37,795 nt of DNA from Candidatus Scybalocola faecigallinarum (GCA_018711005.1 DVIT01000005.1:1-37795), one strand, 5' to 3'; positions 25,022 through 33,704 are shown, counted from the stretch's first letter. The notes: generated by a model not told the origin, from the letters alone. Made by a program: numbers and translations.

Positions 25022-25059
25022 AGTATACTATACCGGTGAAAGATTAAGGAAAGATTAAA
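25022..25059 (-). promoter_or_regulatory. Activator-type promoter with 11-bp direct repeats upstream of the PepSY operon
   Basis: GAAAGATTAAG (25038-25048) and GAAAGATTAAA (25049-25059) are tandem 11-bp repeats, the spacing of OmpR/PhoB boxes. On the minus strand they precede TATAGT (25032-25027) and TATACT (25027-25022), with no recognisable -35. The repeats occupy the -35 area, as in class II activated promoters. Confidence 0.65.
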
Positions 25060-25112
25060 ATTCAAAAAATATTATAACTTATTATTTACAGAGAAATCAA
25101 GAGGGGCGGATA

Positions 25113-26228
25113 TCAGGCCTGAGCATTGGCCCACCTTTGAAGGGCCTTGATGCATCCGGACGGATAGCTGAATTTTCCATCCTGGGTTGTGCCCATCTTG
25201 CGCTGGATCGCTTTAATGGTCGCCGGACCGATCTCACCATCACAATCGCTGGCGGCCATGCCGGCCCACTGCTGCATGGCTGTGATCAATTCACTTCCCT
25301 GCCCATTGGGCACTGAATGCCATTCCCATCCATCATACAGGCCCGGATTCCGAGCCTTATACATGGCCCACTGATTGGATACCACCCCATCTCTTGTCGT
25401 ATTAAAAATCTCCTGAAGCCTTAATGTGGTATTCCTGCCCCAGGACCCATCCTCCTTAAGCTGAGGCTTTCCGACAGCTGTACCATTGGCATATACCGCC
25501 CGGCCATTGGAGTCATAAACAGTAAAACCTTTATTTTTATCTGCCAGAGCCTTGGCATAATCAAGATTTTCAAAGGCGCCGATCTGGCTGGATACATCGC
25601 TCCATGACTTTCGGACACGATACATCTGAACGCCCGGGAGCGTCGGTGCAGCGCCGCCCATGGCAGCCTTAACATCCTTCCGAAACTGCGCCATACTTAA
25701 ATCCGCGTAATTCCAGATGTGTTCCACATCTGCATGACCCGAAGCCATCCCCCGCAAATGTGCCTCGTGATGCGACAGGATCACGCCATCCTTTTCAGGA
25801 TCCAGGCCGTGGAAATCACACAGCCGGGCAAACAGTTCTACAGCATTTTTATAGGTTTTATGTGCATAGGCAATGACCTGGGCTTTGTTGCTTTTATCCC
25901 AGTTTGCGCCGGATGTATATTTGATCCCGCCATACTCGCACATTTCAAAGCCTAAATATTTATTATGCGTACTATCATTGGCCACATGATATGCTTTCTG
26001 AGCCTTTCCCTTCTGTTCCATACAGGGCACGGCAATCACCGTTTTTTCCGCGTCAATAAAGCCATGCACCAAAGCACTTTTATAGGATGCTTTGTTCCAT
26101 CGATCCCACCATGTTTCTGCCTTGTCCACAGCGCAGCCTACGCTGTGCAGGATGATGCCCTGCACATTAATGATTTTATTGGGATCATACAATCCGTTTT
26201 TTGTCATATAATTTGTTCTGATTTCCAT
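25113..26228 (-). CDS. N-acetylmuramoyl-L-alanine amidase, endolysin-like
   Basis: A 371-residue murein hydrolase that cleaves the amide between MurNAc and L-Ala. The N-terminal amidase_2 domain (about 1-185) has the zinc ligands H28 (GIILHSVG), H153 (LSHHEAH) and D167 in HADVEHIW, plus E95. A middle segment (about 200-250, YRVRKSW...YDSNGRAVY) resembles an SPOR-like repeat. The C-terminus (about 260-371) carries two peptidoglycan-binding helices patterns (WGRNTTLRLQ, DGEIGPATIKAIQ). There is no signal peptide, as in phage endolysins, but no holin or other phage gene is adjacent. It may be a domesticated lysin. GAGGAATAGTA precedes the ATG. Confidence 0.88.
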   Translation of the reverse strand: MEIRTNYMTKNGLYDPNKIINVQGIILHSVGCAVDKAETWWDRWNKASYKSALVHGFIDAEKTVIAVPCMEQKGKAQKAYHVANDSTHNKYLGFEMCEYGGIKYTSGANWDKSNKAQVIAYAHKTYKNAVELFARLCDFHGLDPEKDGVILSHHEAHLRGMASGHADVEHIWNYADLSMAQFRKDVKAAMGGAAPTLPGVQMYRVRKSWSDVSSQIGAFENLDYAKALADKNKGFTVYDSNGRAVYANGTAVGKPQLKEDGSWGRNTTLRLQEIFNTTRDGVVSNQWAMYKARNPGLYDGWEWHSVPNGQGSELITAMQQWAGMAASDCDGEIGPATIKAIQRKMGTTQDGKFSYPSGCIKALQRWANAQA

Positions 26229-26237
26229 TACTATTCC

Positions 26238-26402
26238 TCACTTTCTTATCCTTTCAGTCTCTACAGGTTCTGAACCATTGGACAACACCGCCTGTTTTTC
26301 CAGACGCTGCGTGTACTCATTAACATTATTATGCTTCTCCCACAGTTTTTGCCCATCCGTGGTCTGCAAGCATCCCGTTAGCCTCTGCTTTGAGACAGGC
26401 TT
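26238..26402 (-). pseudogene. Possible coding remnant upstream of the amidase gene
   Basis: A start-less open stretch of 54 codons runs to a TGA 12 bases before the amidase ATG, in the same frame as the amidase. It reads protein-like (LQTTDGQKLWEKHNNVNEYT, then a helical, charged end ETERIRK) and its stop overlaps the amidase ribosome site, as real neighbouring genes do. There is no ATG; a TTG at LQTTDG is the only plausible start. I do not recognise the family. The rest of the 26229-26520 gap shows no other gene. Confidence 0.3.
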
Positions 26403-26528
26403 TTATAATAAAATGAGTTGCCCGACAAATGGGCATGAGACACGGATTGCTCCGCACTTCGTACTCCCGCAATCCTAAAATATGAAGAATAAAATAAAAA
26501 ACAGAAACTATTTTTAGTAAAACGCTGG

Positions 26529-26537
26529 TGATATACT
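26529..26537 (+). promoter_or_regulatory. Extended -10 promoter of the cupin gene
   Basis: TGA-TATACT (26529-26537) is an extended -10 box without a clear -35. It lies about 55 bases before the cupin start. Confidence 0.45.
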
Positions 26538-26550
26538 TAAGAAAAACAGA

Positions 26551-26572
26551 TTTATCAGCAAGCGCTGATAAA
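26551..26572 (+). promoter_or_regulatory. Perfect inverted repeat before the cupin gene
   Basis: TTTATCAGC-AAGC-GCTGATAAA has 9-bp arms and sits between the -10 box and the AAGGAGG site. It could be a repressor operator or a leader hairpin controlling translation. Confidence 0.55.
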
Positions 26573-26592
26573 AGGTAAGGAGGATGTATCTT

Positions 26593-26991
26593 ATGGAACA
26601 TAAAGAAATAGAAATCATTGAATTTCAGCCGGAAGGCTACAAACCGCTGGTAGATTTCGGTGAATGGCGGGTGGCTGTTTTAAAATTTTGTGATGATCTG
26701 AAGCTGGAAAATATAAAAACTATGCAGAAGCACCTGGAAACAGATGAAGTCTTTGTACTGATCCGGGGAAACTGCACTCTTTTCCTTGGAAAAGACGGAG
26801 ATACTCCTGAAGATATTCACAGAGTTTCCATGGAGCCCGGAAAGATCTACAATATTAAAAAAGGCGTATGGCACAATCATATTATGGATGAAGGTACAGA
26901 AGTCCTTATTGTGGAAAACCGCAACACCTGTGATGACAACTCTCCTATCGTTCCCCTTAACGAGGAACAGCTGGCACAGCTGAACCGTTAA
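26593..26991 (+). CDS. Small single-domain cupin protein
   Basis: A 132-residue protein with one RmlC-like cupin barrel. Likely metal ligands are H47 and E52 in KHLETDEVFVLIRG and H94/H96 in KGVWHNHI. Such small cupins include sugar-binding, isomerase and oxidoreductase types, and the substrate cannot be assigned. The ATG at 26584 touches the ribosome site; ATG 26593 (MEHKEI) lies 9 bases after AGGAGG and is used. It is monocistronic with an inverted repeat in the leader. Confidence 0.8.
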   Translation: MEHKEIEIIEFQPEGYKPLVDFGEWRVAVLKFCDDLKLENIKTMQKHLETDEVFVLIRGNCTLFLGKDGDTPEDIHRVSMEPGKIYNIKKGVWHNHIMDEGTEVLIVENRNTCDDNSPIVPLNEEQLAQLNR

Positions 26992-27013
26992 ACGAAACAC
27001 CGCAGCATGAACA

Positions 27014-27052
27014 GCGCCGCCATATATGCGTCCGGGCATATGTGCGCGGCGC
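27014..27052 (+). terminator. Long hairpin after the cupin gene
   Basis: GCGCCGC-CATATATGC and GCATATGTG-CGCGGCGC pair around GTCCGG (one G-T pair). No T-run follows, so it is a probable but unproven terminator. Confidence 0.5.
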
Positions 27053-27111
27053 AGCCTGCCTTTCATCAGCAAGACAGCTGCACAAGCCCGAAAAGAAAAC
27101 CAGGTATAAAG

Positions 27112-27145
27112 ATTGTCAGTCTATAAAAATTGTCAGTCTATAAAA
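27112..27145. repeat. Perfect 17-bp tandem duplication
   Basis: ATTGTCAGTCTATAAAA occurs twice in direct succession, ten bases beyond the 3' end of the minus-strand orphan gene. It may reflect recent slippage or be a two-site binding element. Confidence 0.8.
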
Positions 27146-27154
27146 CAGGACTTC

Positions 27155-27457
27155 TTAAATATGGGTCACTGCACCGGAAATTCCGGCCTTTTTTGCCGCT
27201 TCCCATTCTTCGATCCGTTCTTCAAACTGGCTGTTGATCCATGCGATGGCTTCCTCATAGCCGTCATCATCCCACGAAAACTCCCGGCGGGTCTTGTATT
27301 GTTCCGCAGTATAATCAAATGCAAAAGGTTCCGGAAATGTATAGGCAGCCATCACATCCCCTTCTTTTTGAATCACAAACTGCATCCCTTCTTTAGAACC
27401 ATTGGTTCCATAAACCGCAAGATTCTTTAAAAGCATTGGCTTTCTGTTTAATACCAT
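27155..27457 (-). CDS. Hypothetical protein, 100 residues
   Basis: A small acidic soluble protein with no signal peptide or membrane segment. The N-terminal half looks beta-rich (LLKNLAVYGTNGSKEGMQFVIQ). A DYTAEQYKTRREFSWDDDGYEEAIAWIN segment leads to a charged helix (ERIEEWEAAKKAG). I do not recognise the family. The start is well supported by AGGAGG 6 bases upstream and by a near-consensus promoter, so it is a real gene. It is convergent with the cupin gene and downstream of the adhesin gene, though separately transcribed. Confidence 0.75.
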   Translation of the reverse strand: MVLNRKPMLLKNLAVYGTNGSKEGMQFVIQKEGDVMAAYTFPEPFAFDYTAEQYKTRREFSWDDDGYEEAIAWINSQFEERIEEWEAAKKAGISGAVTHI

Positions 27458-27518
27458 AAGGCCCCTCCTTTATGATCAAATGATAACGCCTGTGCAGGCG
27501 CCTGAATTTCCATGTAAA

Positions 27519-27547
27519 ATAATAGCACAAAAGAAATATTGTGTAAA
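27519..27547 (-). promoter_or_regulatory. Promoter of the 100-residue hypothetical gene
   Basis: On the minus strand TTTACA (27547-27542) and TATTAT (27524-27519) are 17 bp apart. A CGCCTG/CAGGCG hairpin near 27487-27500 lies in the leader. Confidence 0.65.
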
Positions 27548-27573
27548 GAAGCTCCCTCATGGACCCGGCCCAT

Positions 27574-30500
27574 CTATTTTTTTCCGGCCTTACGCTTATC
27601 CTGATATTTCCTGGAAATAATTAAAACAATAACTCCCGATGCTGTGAGCAAACCTGCTGCAGCGGCGATGCGAAAACTGCCATACATGCCGATCCCGGTC
27701 TTAGGTACGCTCATAGCAGGCGTTTCCGGCGTCGGACTTTCCGGCTGTACGACTTTAACCGTCTGAGCCGCATCCTCTATATCTTCATGGGTTCCGATCT
27801 CAATCTCCCCATAATATAAAGACTCAAAAACAACCAGCTCTTTATCATCCAAGTCACTGCCGTTAAACGTAAAAGTCATTTCAACACTGCCATCTGCGGT
27901 CTCTGGTGTAAAAGCAGTCTGTACAACCACTTCACCGCCATCCGCCAGGAACGCTTCTCCGTTGGACTTATCCATCAGTATCCCCTTCATAATATACTCC
28001 CGCCCCGGAACTAACCCTGTATAGGAGACCGTATCTATAATCGTCAATGTTTCCGAAGCTGTGGCCTCGTGACCGCCGCTTTCCTGATCCTTTGCCTCAG
28101 TCTTTAAAGTGATTTCAGGATATGAAACCGTCTGGTTTTCATCAGAAAGATCCTCATGACCTGCAATTTTCATCTCACCATCATACAATTCCTCAAAGAC
28201 CACCAGGACAACATCCTTAAGCTCCGAACCATCCAAAGAAAATTCAAGGATTACAGAGCCTTCTTCCCCTTCTGCTGTAAAGGTCTTTTGTGCCGTCACT
28301 TCTGTACCGCCTGCCAAATAAGGCTCCCCGGTCTCTTGATCCATTAAGATCCCCTTCATGGTATACTCCCGGCCCGGTTCAACACCTTTATAGGTCACTT
28401 CATCCACAATAACAACTTTTTCCCGGGCAAAGCCCTGGTGTGTTTCTGTCAGCTGATCCACAGCCATTGTTCCAATATAAATCTCCGGATAATCCACCGT
28501 TTGCCCCGCGTCATTAATATCCGTATGAGCCGCCACTATAAAGTCTTTATAATAAACTGTTTCAAAAACAACAAGAGTATGCCCGGCCAATCCATGTCCA
28601 TTAAAGGTAAACGTCAGTTGAACACTGCCCTGTGCAGCTTCCGGCGTAAACGCCGCCTGAGCCGTCACTTCCTTTCCATCTGCCAGATAAGGTTCTCCTG
28701 TATCTTTATCCATCAGAACGCCTTTCACTGTATATTCCCGGTCCGGGAGCAGATGGGTATATTCCACAGTATCAATGATCGTCACTGTCTCACTTTCATA
28801 GCCCTGGTGTGTCCCGCTGTTTAAATCCTCCGCAGACGTTCCGATCTTTGGGTAATGGATCGTCTGTTCTTTGTCGTTAATGTCTGTGTGGGTTCCGATT
28901 TCCACACCTTTATAGCGGATACTCTCAAAGGCAACTACCGTCTTTCCAAGCAGGGCTGCTCCGGGAACAGAAAATGTCAGTTCCACCCTTCCATCCGCCG
29001 TTTCAGCAGCGAATCTTTTTTCAGCAGTAAAGATCTGGCCATTATAAGACAGCGGCGAACCGGTTGTCTTATCCATAAGCGTTCCCATAACCGTGTATTC
29101 CTCTCCCGGCACCAGGTTTGTATAAGTCACCGTATCAATAATGGTCACGGTCTCCATACCGGCATTGCCCAGATGGTCACCGGTTTCCTTGTCTGCAGCC
29201 TCAGTACCGATCTTGGGGAAATGGATGGTCTGCCCCTCATCTTCCAAATCCTCATGGGCAGCGACTTCCGCGTCTTTATAAAAAAGCTTCTCAAAAACCA
29301 CCACATCCGCTCCGGCAAGACCGGATGCATCAAAAACAAACTCCACATCCACAGTCCCATTTTCAAGAACCGCTTTAAATGTAGCTTCCCCGGTCACCGC
29401 TTCTCCCTGGGCATCCCGCATCGGCTTACCGGAATCTGCGTTCATCAGCGTCCCCCTAAGGGTATATGTCTCTCCCGGCATCAGTCCGGTATAGGCCACC
29501 GTATCAATGATCACTGCACTTTCTCCAGGCGTCCCATAGGCGGTGCCATTATTTCCGTTTTGCGCAGATGTATAGATCTCAGGGGTATTAATCGTATCAT
29601 TTTCAATAGTTCCAAGATTTACAGTATACCCATCTCTGGAAATTACCAGTGTTCCGGTATAAAGCGCTTTATCCTCATTGGCCTCACACCGCAGTTCTTC
29701 AATACGATATGTATCAAAAGGCAATGCCCCCAGCGCGTCATTTACTTCCACAAGATTGCCATTACCATCCAGGCCGAACCACAAGCCATCTTCAGCTTTG
29801 CCGCCATTCGTATTGCGGCTGTGGGGATTCCAGTCTGAAGCCGAGGAATAAAAGCCATTGGCATCTGTAGTGATCGTATGAGACTCCCCGGTCGTATTGG
29901 ATGTAATCCTGAAAGGGATCCCTGCCATAGCATTTTGAGTATTGCCATCAATCTTAGTCAGTTCAAAATCCCCGCGGATAACCTGATTATAAATTGCCTG
30001 ATCCGCCCCGGTCATATCCACAATGACACCATCCTGGGCAATAACAAACGTCCGCTCCACAATCCCCTCACCTAAATATCCTTTAGGGGGAGAAACTTCT
30101 GTAATTTTATATAATCCAAAAGGAAGCATATCCGAAGCAGTCTGTGCCAGACCATCTTTATCCGTCGTCAACGAAGCGACCACCTGGCCGGGATCATAGG
30201 TCTTTCCATCAACCATCACACTTTCGGAACTCATATTCGTAATTTCAAAAACTGCGCCCTCTAAAGCAGCACTGCCCTGTGCCGTGCCATCGCCAGACTG
30301 AAGGTCATACTTTTGGATCTTTACGCCGCCCCGGATGACCTTATTTATGATCGAATGTTCTTTATCTGTCAGATCTACCATCTCCCCATCTTTTTCAATA
30401 GTAAACTCTCGGGTAATTACCCCTTCACCGGTATAGCCTGCCGGCGGTTTTATTTCTGTTATACGGTATATCCCATAAGGCAGAAAATCTGCCGGAGTCT

Positions 30501-33198
30501 GAGCAATGCCGTTCGCATCAGTCGTAATCTCTGCCACGGTCTCACCATTTCCATATTTTTTTCCGTCCACATATACAGGATTTTCACTGAGATTTATAAT
30601 AGAAAACACTGCACCAGACATGCTGGCATTTCCCTGGCCAACAGTATTTAATGTTTCAGCATCACGCTTCTGGATCCTTACTCCACCACGGATCACTGCT
30701 TCCGGCAAGTCGCGGCTCAGGGCCATCACCGTGCCCGCCTGACTAATCGTAAAGCTTTGGGCGGTACTGTTGATCCGGTAGCCATTGGACGGATCGATTT
30801 CAACTATATGGTAATCGCCAAACGGCAATACATCCTCAGCCGTCCGGGCTTTGCCGGAAGCATCCGTCGTCAGACGCAGGACTTCTTCACCTTTTCCATA
30901 GCTGTGGCCATGAACAATCACAGGCCCTTCATTTTGATTAATGATCCCGTAAACCGCACCGGAAAGCGATGCATTACCCTGAGCCTCACCTTCCCCGGTA
31001 TCCGCATCCACTTTCTGGATGGAAACGCCGCCGCGGCCGGCATAATTGGCCGCTATATATTCATTGCCGCCCTCCAGACGGACTGCCGACCCCTGCGCCT
31101 TAATCTGGGCAACATACACCCCGGTAACGCAATCACCCCCGGCGGCCGGCTGAAGGTATCCTCCTTCCAGCGTATATCCCTCCGGAGCTTTAGTCTCCTG
31201 AACTGTTATTGTTCCTAATGGTAAAACAATACGATCAGAGTCATAGTAAAAATCATCCCCCGAAACTTTATAATCCCCAGTCAGCTCAGCAATATAAGCG
31301 GTTTCGCCGCCTGCGGTATGCCGCTTTGTTTCAATAACCCATGTCCTGGCAGGCATCTCTGGCAGCTGATCGGCCGTATAATAGCCGTCGTAATATTTAA
31401 TGGTAAACTGCGCTCCGGCAAGGGAGGCGGATCCCTGGGTCATCGCCGCACCGGTTTCTCCGTCAATCTTTGTAATAGATAATCCCATGGAATCATACAA
31501 AGGTTTTTCTACAGATTGAACCACTACAGGGGCATCTGCAGTATGGCCATCGGTCACCTCCACCGTATGGCACGTTTCATCCACAGCATAACCCGGGGAG
31601 GCCTGGGTTTCCTTAACATAGTAAGTTCCCGCATCTAATTCAATGATCTGTGAGTATCCCTTTTCATCAGTGGTCAGCGTCGCTGCCAGACTTTCTTTTG
31701 TACACTGAGGATCCGTATAGACACCATACACTGCGCCTTCCAGGGAATAACTGCCATTGCCATCCGTTATTGCCGCAGTTCCGGATGTCTTATGCAGCTG
31801 CATATAACCCCTTTCCGGATGGGTGGTCTTTACAATGTAGCAATAGCTGACACATTTCGGCGCCAGCTGAGAAATCTGATTTCCGGGATTTGTTCCGGCA
31901 TATACGATCCGGTCAGAGCCCTCAATCCCTGTTGTTTCATGGCTGGAATGCCAAAACTTATTCTCATGAGGATCATCCCCCCAGAAAAAACCAATATGAC
32001 AGTCCGCCTTGTTCCCATGGGCATCGCTTCCTGCATTCCAGACAGATACATCTGGCTCATAAATGATAATATCCCCTTTTTCCAGGATCCCGCTTGACAG
32101 AGCCTGGGCTGTAGAATCAAAACGGTAAGAAATAATATCCGGATGATGATCAAGCCACCACTCCCAGCAGGACAGGTTTGTCCAGGCTTTCGCCAGATAT
32201 GCAGGCATATCCCCTTCCACAATAGGCGTCAGATCCGCGCCGCATGCCATAAGCACATGCCCCACAAAGCCTGTACAATTCATGCCCACACCAGGCACGC
32301 CGCTGGCTGACGGATCGGCAAATGCACCGCTGTATGGCGTTCCAAGGTACATCTGAGCATTGGCCTCAAGATAGGCCACAATATCCTCAGTCGCACCTAA
32401 TGCCTGATCAATGGTCATCGTTCCATCCGGACTGGGTACCCAGGAATGTCTGCTCTCCTTACTTCCCATATTGGATATGTTCACTTCATAATACGGCAGA
32501 TCCCATTCTGTAAGACCGCTGCCCAGGACGTAACCTTCCGGCATCACCAAACAAAACGTATAGCGTTCATATTCCGTATTCTCATAATCGTCTGTACACT
32601 CCCATGATGCGGCCACATCCACCGTCTGGCCATCCTCCAGCGTTACCTGCACAGATGATGGCAGCTGGGCCAGGACTGCCTCCAAAGTTCCCTTTGGAAT
32701 CGTCAGACTTCCCTCTGAAGTACCAAAAGCCACGATCACAGGAGGGCTGCTTTCTGTTTCTTTTGGTATAGTATTTTCCTCTGTTTCTTGCACCTTTGCT
32801 AAAATCCAGGGCAGACGCGCCTTACCATTGGCAATGTCTGACTTCAATGCTTCCGATAATTCATACGTATCCGGGAGCTGTACTCCAAACTCATACGCAC
32901 CGTCCCGATCAGCTGCAAGCTCCCAGGTCACTGCCAGTGCAGCACTCTCGCCGTCAGAAAGCTTAACTGCAACCTCCCCGGGCAGCTCACTCTCTAATGT
33001 ATACCCATCAATCACCCTATAGGGATTTGTCCCATAACAATCATATCCATCAAATCCATCAATCACCGGTTTTGATGGAACGTTGGATTCCTCAATTTCT
33101 GATGCCAAAACCCCCAATGGCAGCAAAGTGACTGCCATACATATTGCAAGCAAAAAACCGAACCATCGTTCCTGCCTTTTTTTCATTATTTTCTTCAT
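27574..33198 (-). CDS. Wall-anchored adhesin: NlpC/P60-like domain, CnaB and VaFE repeats
   Basis: A 1874-residue surface protein. A signal peptide (1-32) is followed by two Ig-like segments (about 45-115, 155-225). A papain-like NlpC/P60-type domain (about 260-460) has the complete triad C308 (NCTGFV), H401 (CHIGFF) and H417 (WHSS). Six SpaA/CnaB domains (about 465-1215) show K in IQK/ITK and E in TEIKPPAGY-type strands for isopeptide bonds. Five VaFE repeats (about 1220-1825) have DTVxYxxLxPGxxY at the start, VVFE in the middle and H-x-D-x-x-D-x-x-QT at the end; the Thr and Gln are placed for ester bonds. VPKTG (1831-1835), a TM helix and KRKAGKK form the sortase signal. No sortase gene is in the window. 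AAGGAG precedes the ATG. Confidence 0.92.
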   Translation of the reverse strand: MKKIMKKRQERWFGFLLAICMAVTLLPLGVLASEIEESNVPSKPVIDGFDGYDCYGTNPYRVIDGYTLESELPGEVAVKLSDGESAALAVTWELAADRDGAYEFGVQLPDTYELSEALKSDIANGKARLPWILAKVQETEENTIPKETESSPPVIVAFGTSEGSLTIPKGTLEAVLAQLPSSVQVTLEDGQTVDVAASWECTDDYENTEYERYTFCLVMPEGYVLGSGLTEWDLPYYEVNISNMGSKESRHSWVPSPDGTMTIDQALGATEDIVAYLEANAQMYLGTPYSGAFADPSASGVPGVGMNCTGFVGHVLMACGADLTPIVEGDMPAYLAKAWTNLSCWEWWLDHHPDIISYRFDSTAQALSSGILEKGDIIIYEPDVSVWNAGSDAHGNKADCHIGFFWGDDPHENKFWHSSHETTGIEGSDRIVYAGTNPGNQISQLAPKCVSYCYIVKTTHPERGYMQLHKTSGTAAITDGNGSYSLEGAVYGVYTDPQCTKESLAATLTTDEKGYSQIIELDAGTYYVKETQASPGYAVDETCHTVEVTDGHTADAPVVVQSVEKPLYDSMGLSITKIDGETGAAMTQGSASLAGAQFTIKYYDGYYTADQLPEMPARTWVIETKRHTAGGETAYIAELTGDYKVSGDDFYYDSDRIVLPLGTITVQETKAPEGYTLEGGYLQPAAGGDCVTGVYVAQIKAQGSAVRLEGGNEYIAANYAGRGGVSIQKVDADTGEGEAQGNASLSGAVYGIINQNEGPVIVHGHSYGKGEEVLRLTTDASGKARTAEDVLPFGDYHIVEIDPSNGYRINSTAQSFTISQAGTVMALSRDLPEAVIRGGVRIQKRDAETLNTVGQGNASMSGAVFSIINLSENPVYVDGKKYGNGETVAEITTDANGIAQTPADFLPYGIYRITEIKPPAGYTGEGVITREFTIEKDGEMVDLTDKEHSIINKVIRGGVKIQKYDLQSGDGTAQGSAALEGAVFEITNMSSESVMVDGKTYDPGQVVASLTTDKDGLAQTASDMLPFGLYKITEVSPPKGYLGEGIVERTFVIAQDGVIVDMTGADQAIYNQVIRGDFELTKIDGNTQNAMAGIPFRITSNTTGESHTITTDANGFYSSASDWNPHSRNTNGGKAEDGLWFGLDGNGNLVEVNDALGALPFDTYRIEELRCEANEDKALYTGTLVISRDGYTVNLGTIENDTINTPEIYTSAQNGNNGTAYGTPGESAVIIDTVAYTGLMPGETYTLRGTLMNADSGKPMRDAQGEAVTGEATFKAVLENGTVDVEFVFDASGLAGADVVVFEKLFYKDAEVAAHEDLEDEGQTIHFPKIGTEAADKETGDHLGNAGMETVTIIDTVTYTNLVPGEEYTVMGTLMDKTTGSPLSYNGQIFTAEKRFAAETADGRVELTFSVPGAALLGKTVVAFESIRYKGVEIGTHTDINDKEQTIHYPKIGTSAEDLNSGTHQGYESETVTIIDTVEYTHLLPDREYTVKGVLMDKDTGEPYLADGKEVTAQAAFTPEAAQGSVQLTFTFNGHGLAGHTLVVFETVYYKDFIVAAHTDINDAGQTVDYPEIYIGTMAVDQLTETHQGFAREKVVIVDEVTYKGVEPGREYTMKGILMDQETGEPYLAGGTEVTAQKTFTAEGEEGSVILEFSLDGSELKDVVLVVFEELYDGEMKIAGHEDLSDENQTVSYPEITLKTEAKDQESGGHEATASETLTIIDTVSYTGLVPGREYIMKGILMDKSNGEAFLADGGEVVVQTAFTPETADGSVEMTFTFNGSDLDDKELVVFESLYYGEIEIGTHEDIEDAAQTVKVVQPESPTPETPAMSVPKTGIGMYGSFRIAAAAGLLTASGVIVLIISRKYQDKRKAGKK

Positions 33199-33210
33199 AC
33201 CTAAGCTCCT

Positions 33211-33267
33211 TTACTTTTTAATATTTTTTACCAGCCGTTTTACGATTTTTTGTAATGATTCAGACAT
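33211..33267 (-). CDS. 18-residue cationic amphipathic peptide
   Basis: ATG 33267 has AAAGGAGGG 10 bases upstream and encodes MSESLQKIVKRLVKNIKK, stopping at TAA one base before the AGGAG site of the adhesin gene. Net charge is about +6, and the I/V/L residues fall on one helical face. It could be a translational leader for the adhesin, a membrane-active or signalling peptide, or chance. The strong ribosome site and tight spacing argue for translation. Confidence 0.5.
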   Translation of the reverse strand: MSESLQKIVKRLVKNIKK

Positions 33268-33344
33268 CGTCAGCAATCCCTCCTTTCCCGCAAACTATCT
33301 ATATTTAACAGAAATACCACTCCCGGCTTTCTGAAAATCATTTA

Positions 33345-33357
33345 CGGATCTGATCCG
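33345..33357. promoter_or_regulatory. 13-bp dyad upstream of the adhesin operon
   Basis: CGGATC-T-GATCCG is a perfect dyad about 80 bases upstream of the small peptide ORF, a candidate operator. No convincing promoter boxes were found around it. The remaining sequence to 33628 has no gene; it shows a 10-bp tandem CTTTACTCC repeat at 33554-33573. Confidence 0.4.
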
Positions 33358-33628
33358 GATATATATTCAATGGGAATATGAATAAAGCCAATAGCACTTA
33401 TCATTGCTTATGGGCCTGTAAACATAATTTAATTTTTATCTAAGGGAATATTTAAAATGAAATAATTAGAAATGCAGTGATGTAAAAGCTCTGTGCCTTT
33501 ACTCACTTCGGTTATTATGATTATAGCATACGCCACAATACGGCGCTACTCCTCTTTACTCCACTTTACTCCGTACCCATACCCCTATGGATATATCTTT
33601 ATAGGCAGTCTGTTGGTCGCAAGACAGC

Positions 33629-33673
33629 AAAAGGCCTTTGCCAGTCCATCTCGCTGACCGGCAAAGGCCTTTT
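33629..33673 (-). terminator. Terminator of the tRNA-Val gene
   Basis: AAAAGGCCTTTGCC and GGCAAAGGCCTTTT form a perfect 14-bp stem with a 17-nt loop. T-runs lie on both sides, so it can work on both strands. Confidence 0.9.
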
Positions 33674-33704
33674 AATATTACGCTTTATGCAGAGCAAAAA
33701 GAAA

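Noticed and set aside
25113-26592. Prophage
   Set aside because: Only one lysin-like gene and a doubtful remnant are present; there are no structural, holin, integrase or portal genes.
27780-29560. Possible CRISPR or DNA satellite
   Set aside because: The periodicity is about 360 bp, in frame and diverged, and is explained by the five VaFE protein repeats.
28855-29838. Long antisense frame opposite the adhesin VaFE repeats
   Set aside because: It is repetitive because the adhesin is repetitive; there is no ribosome site and no domain.
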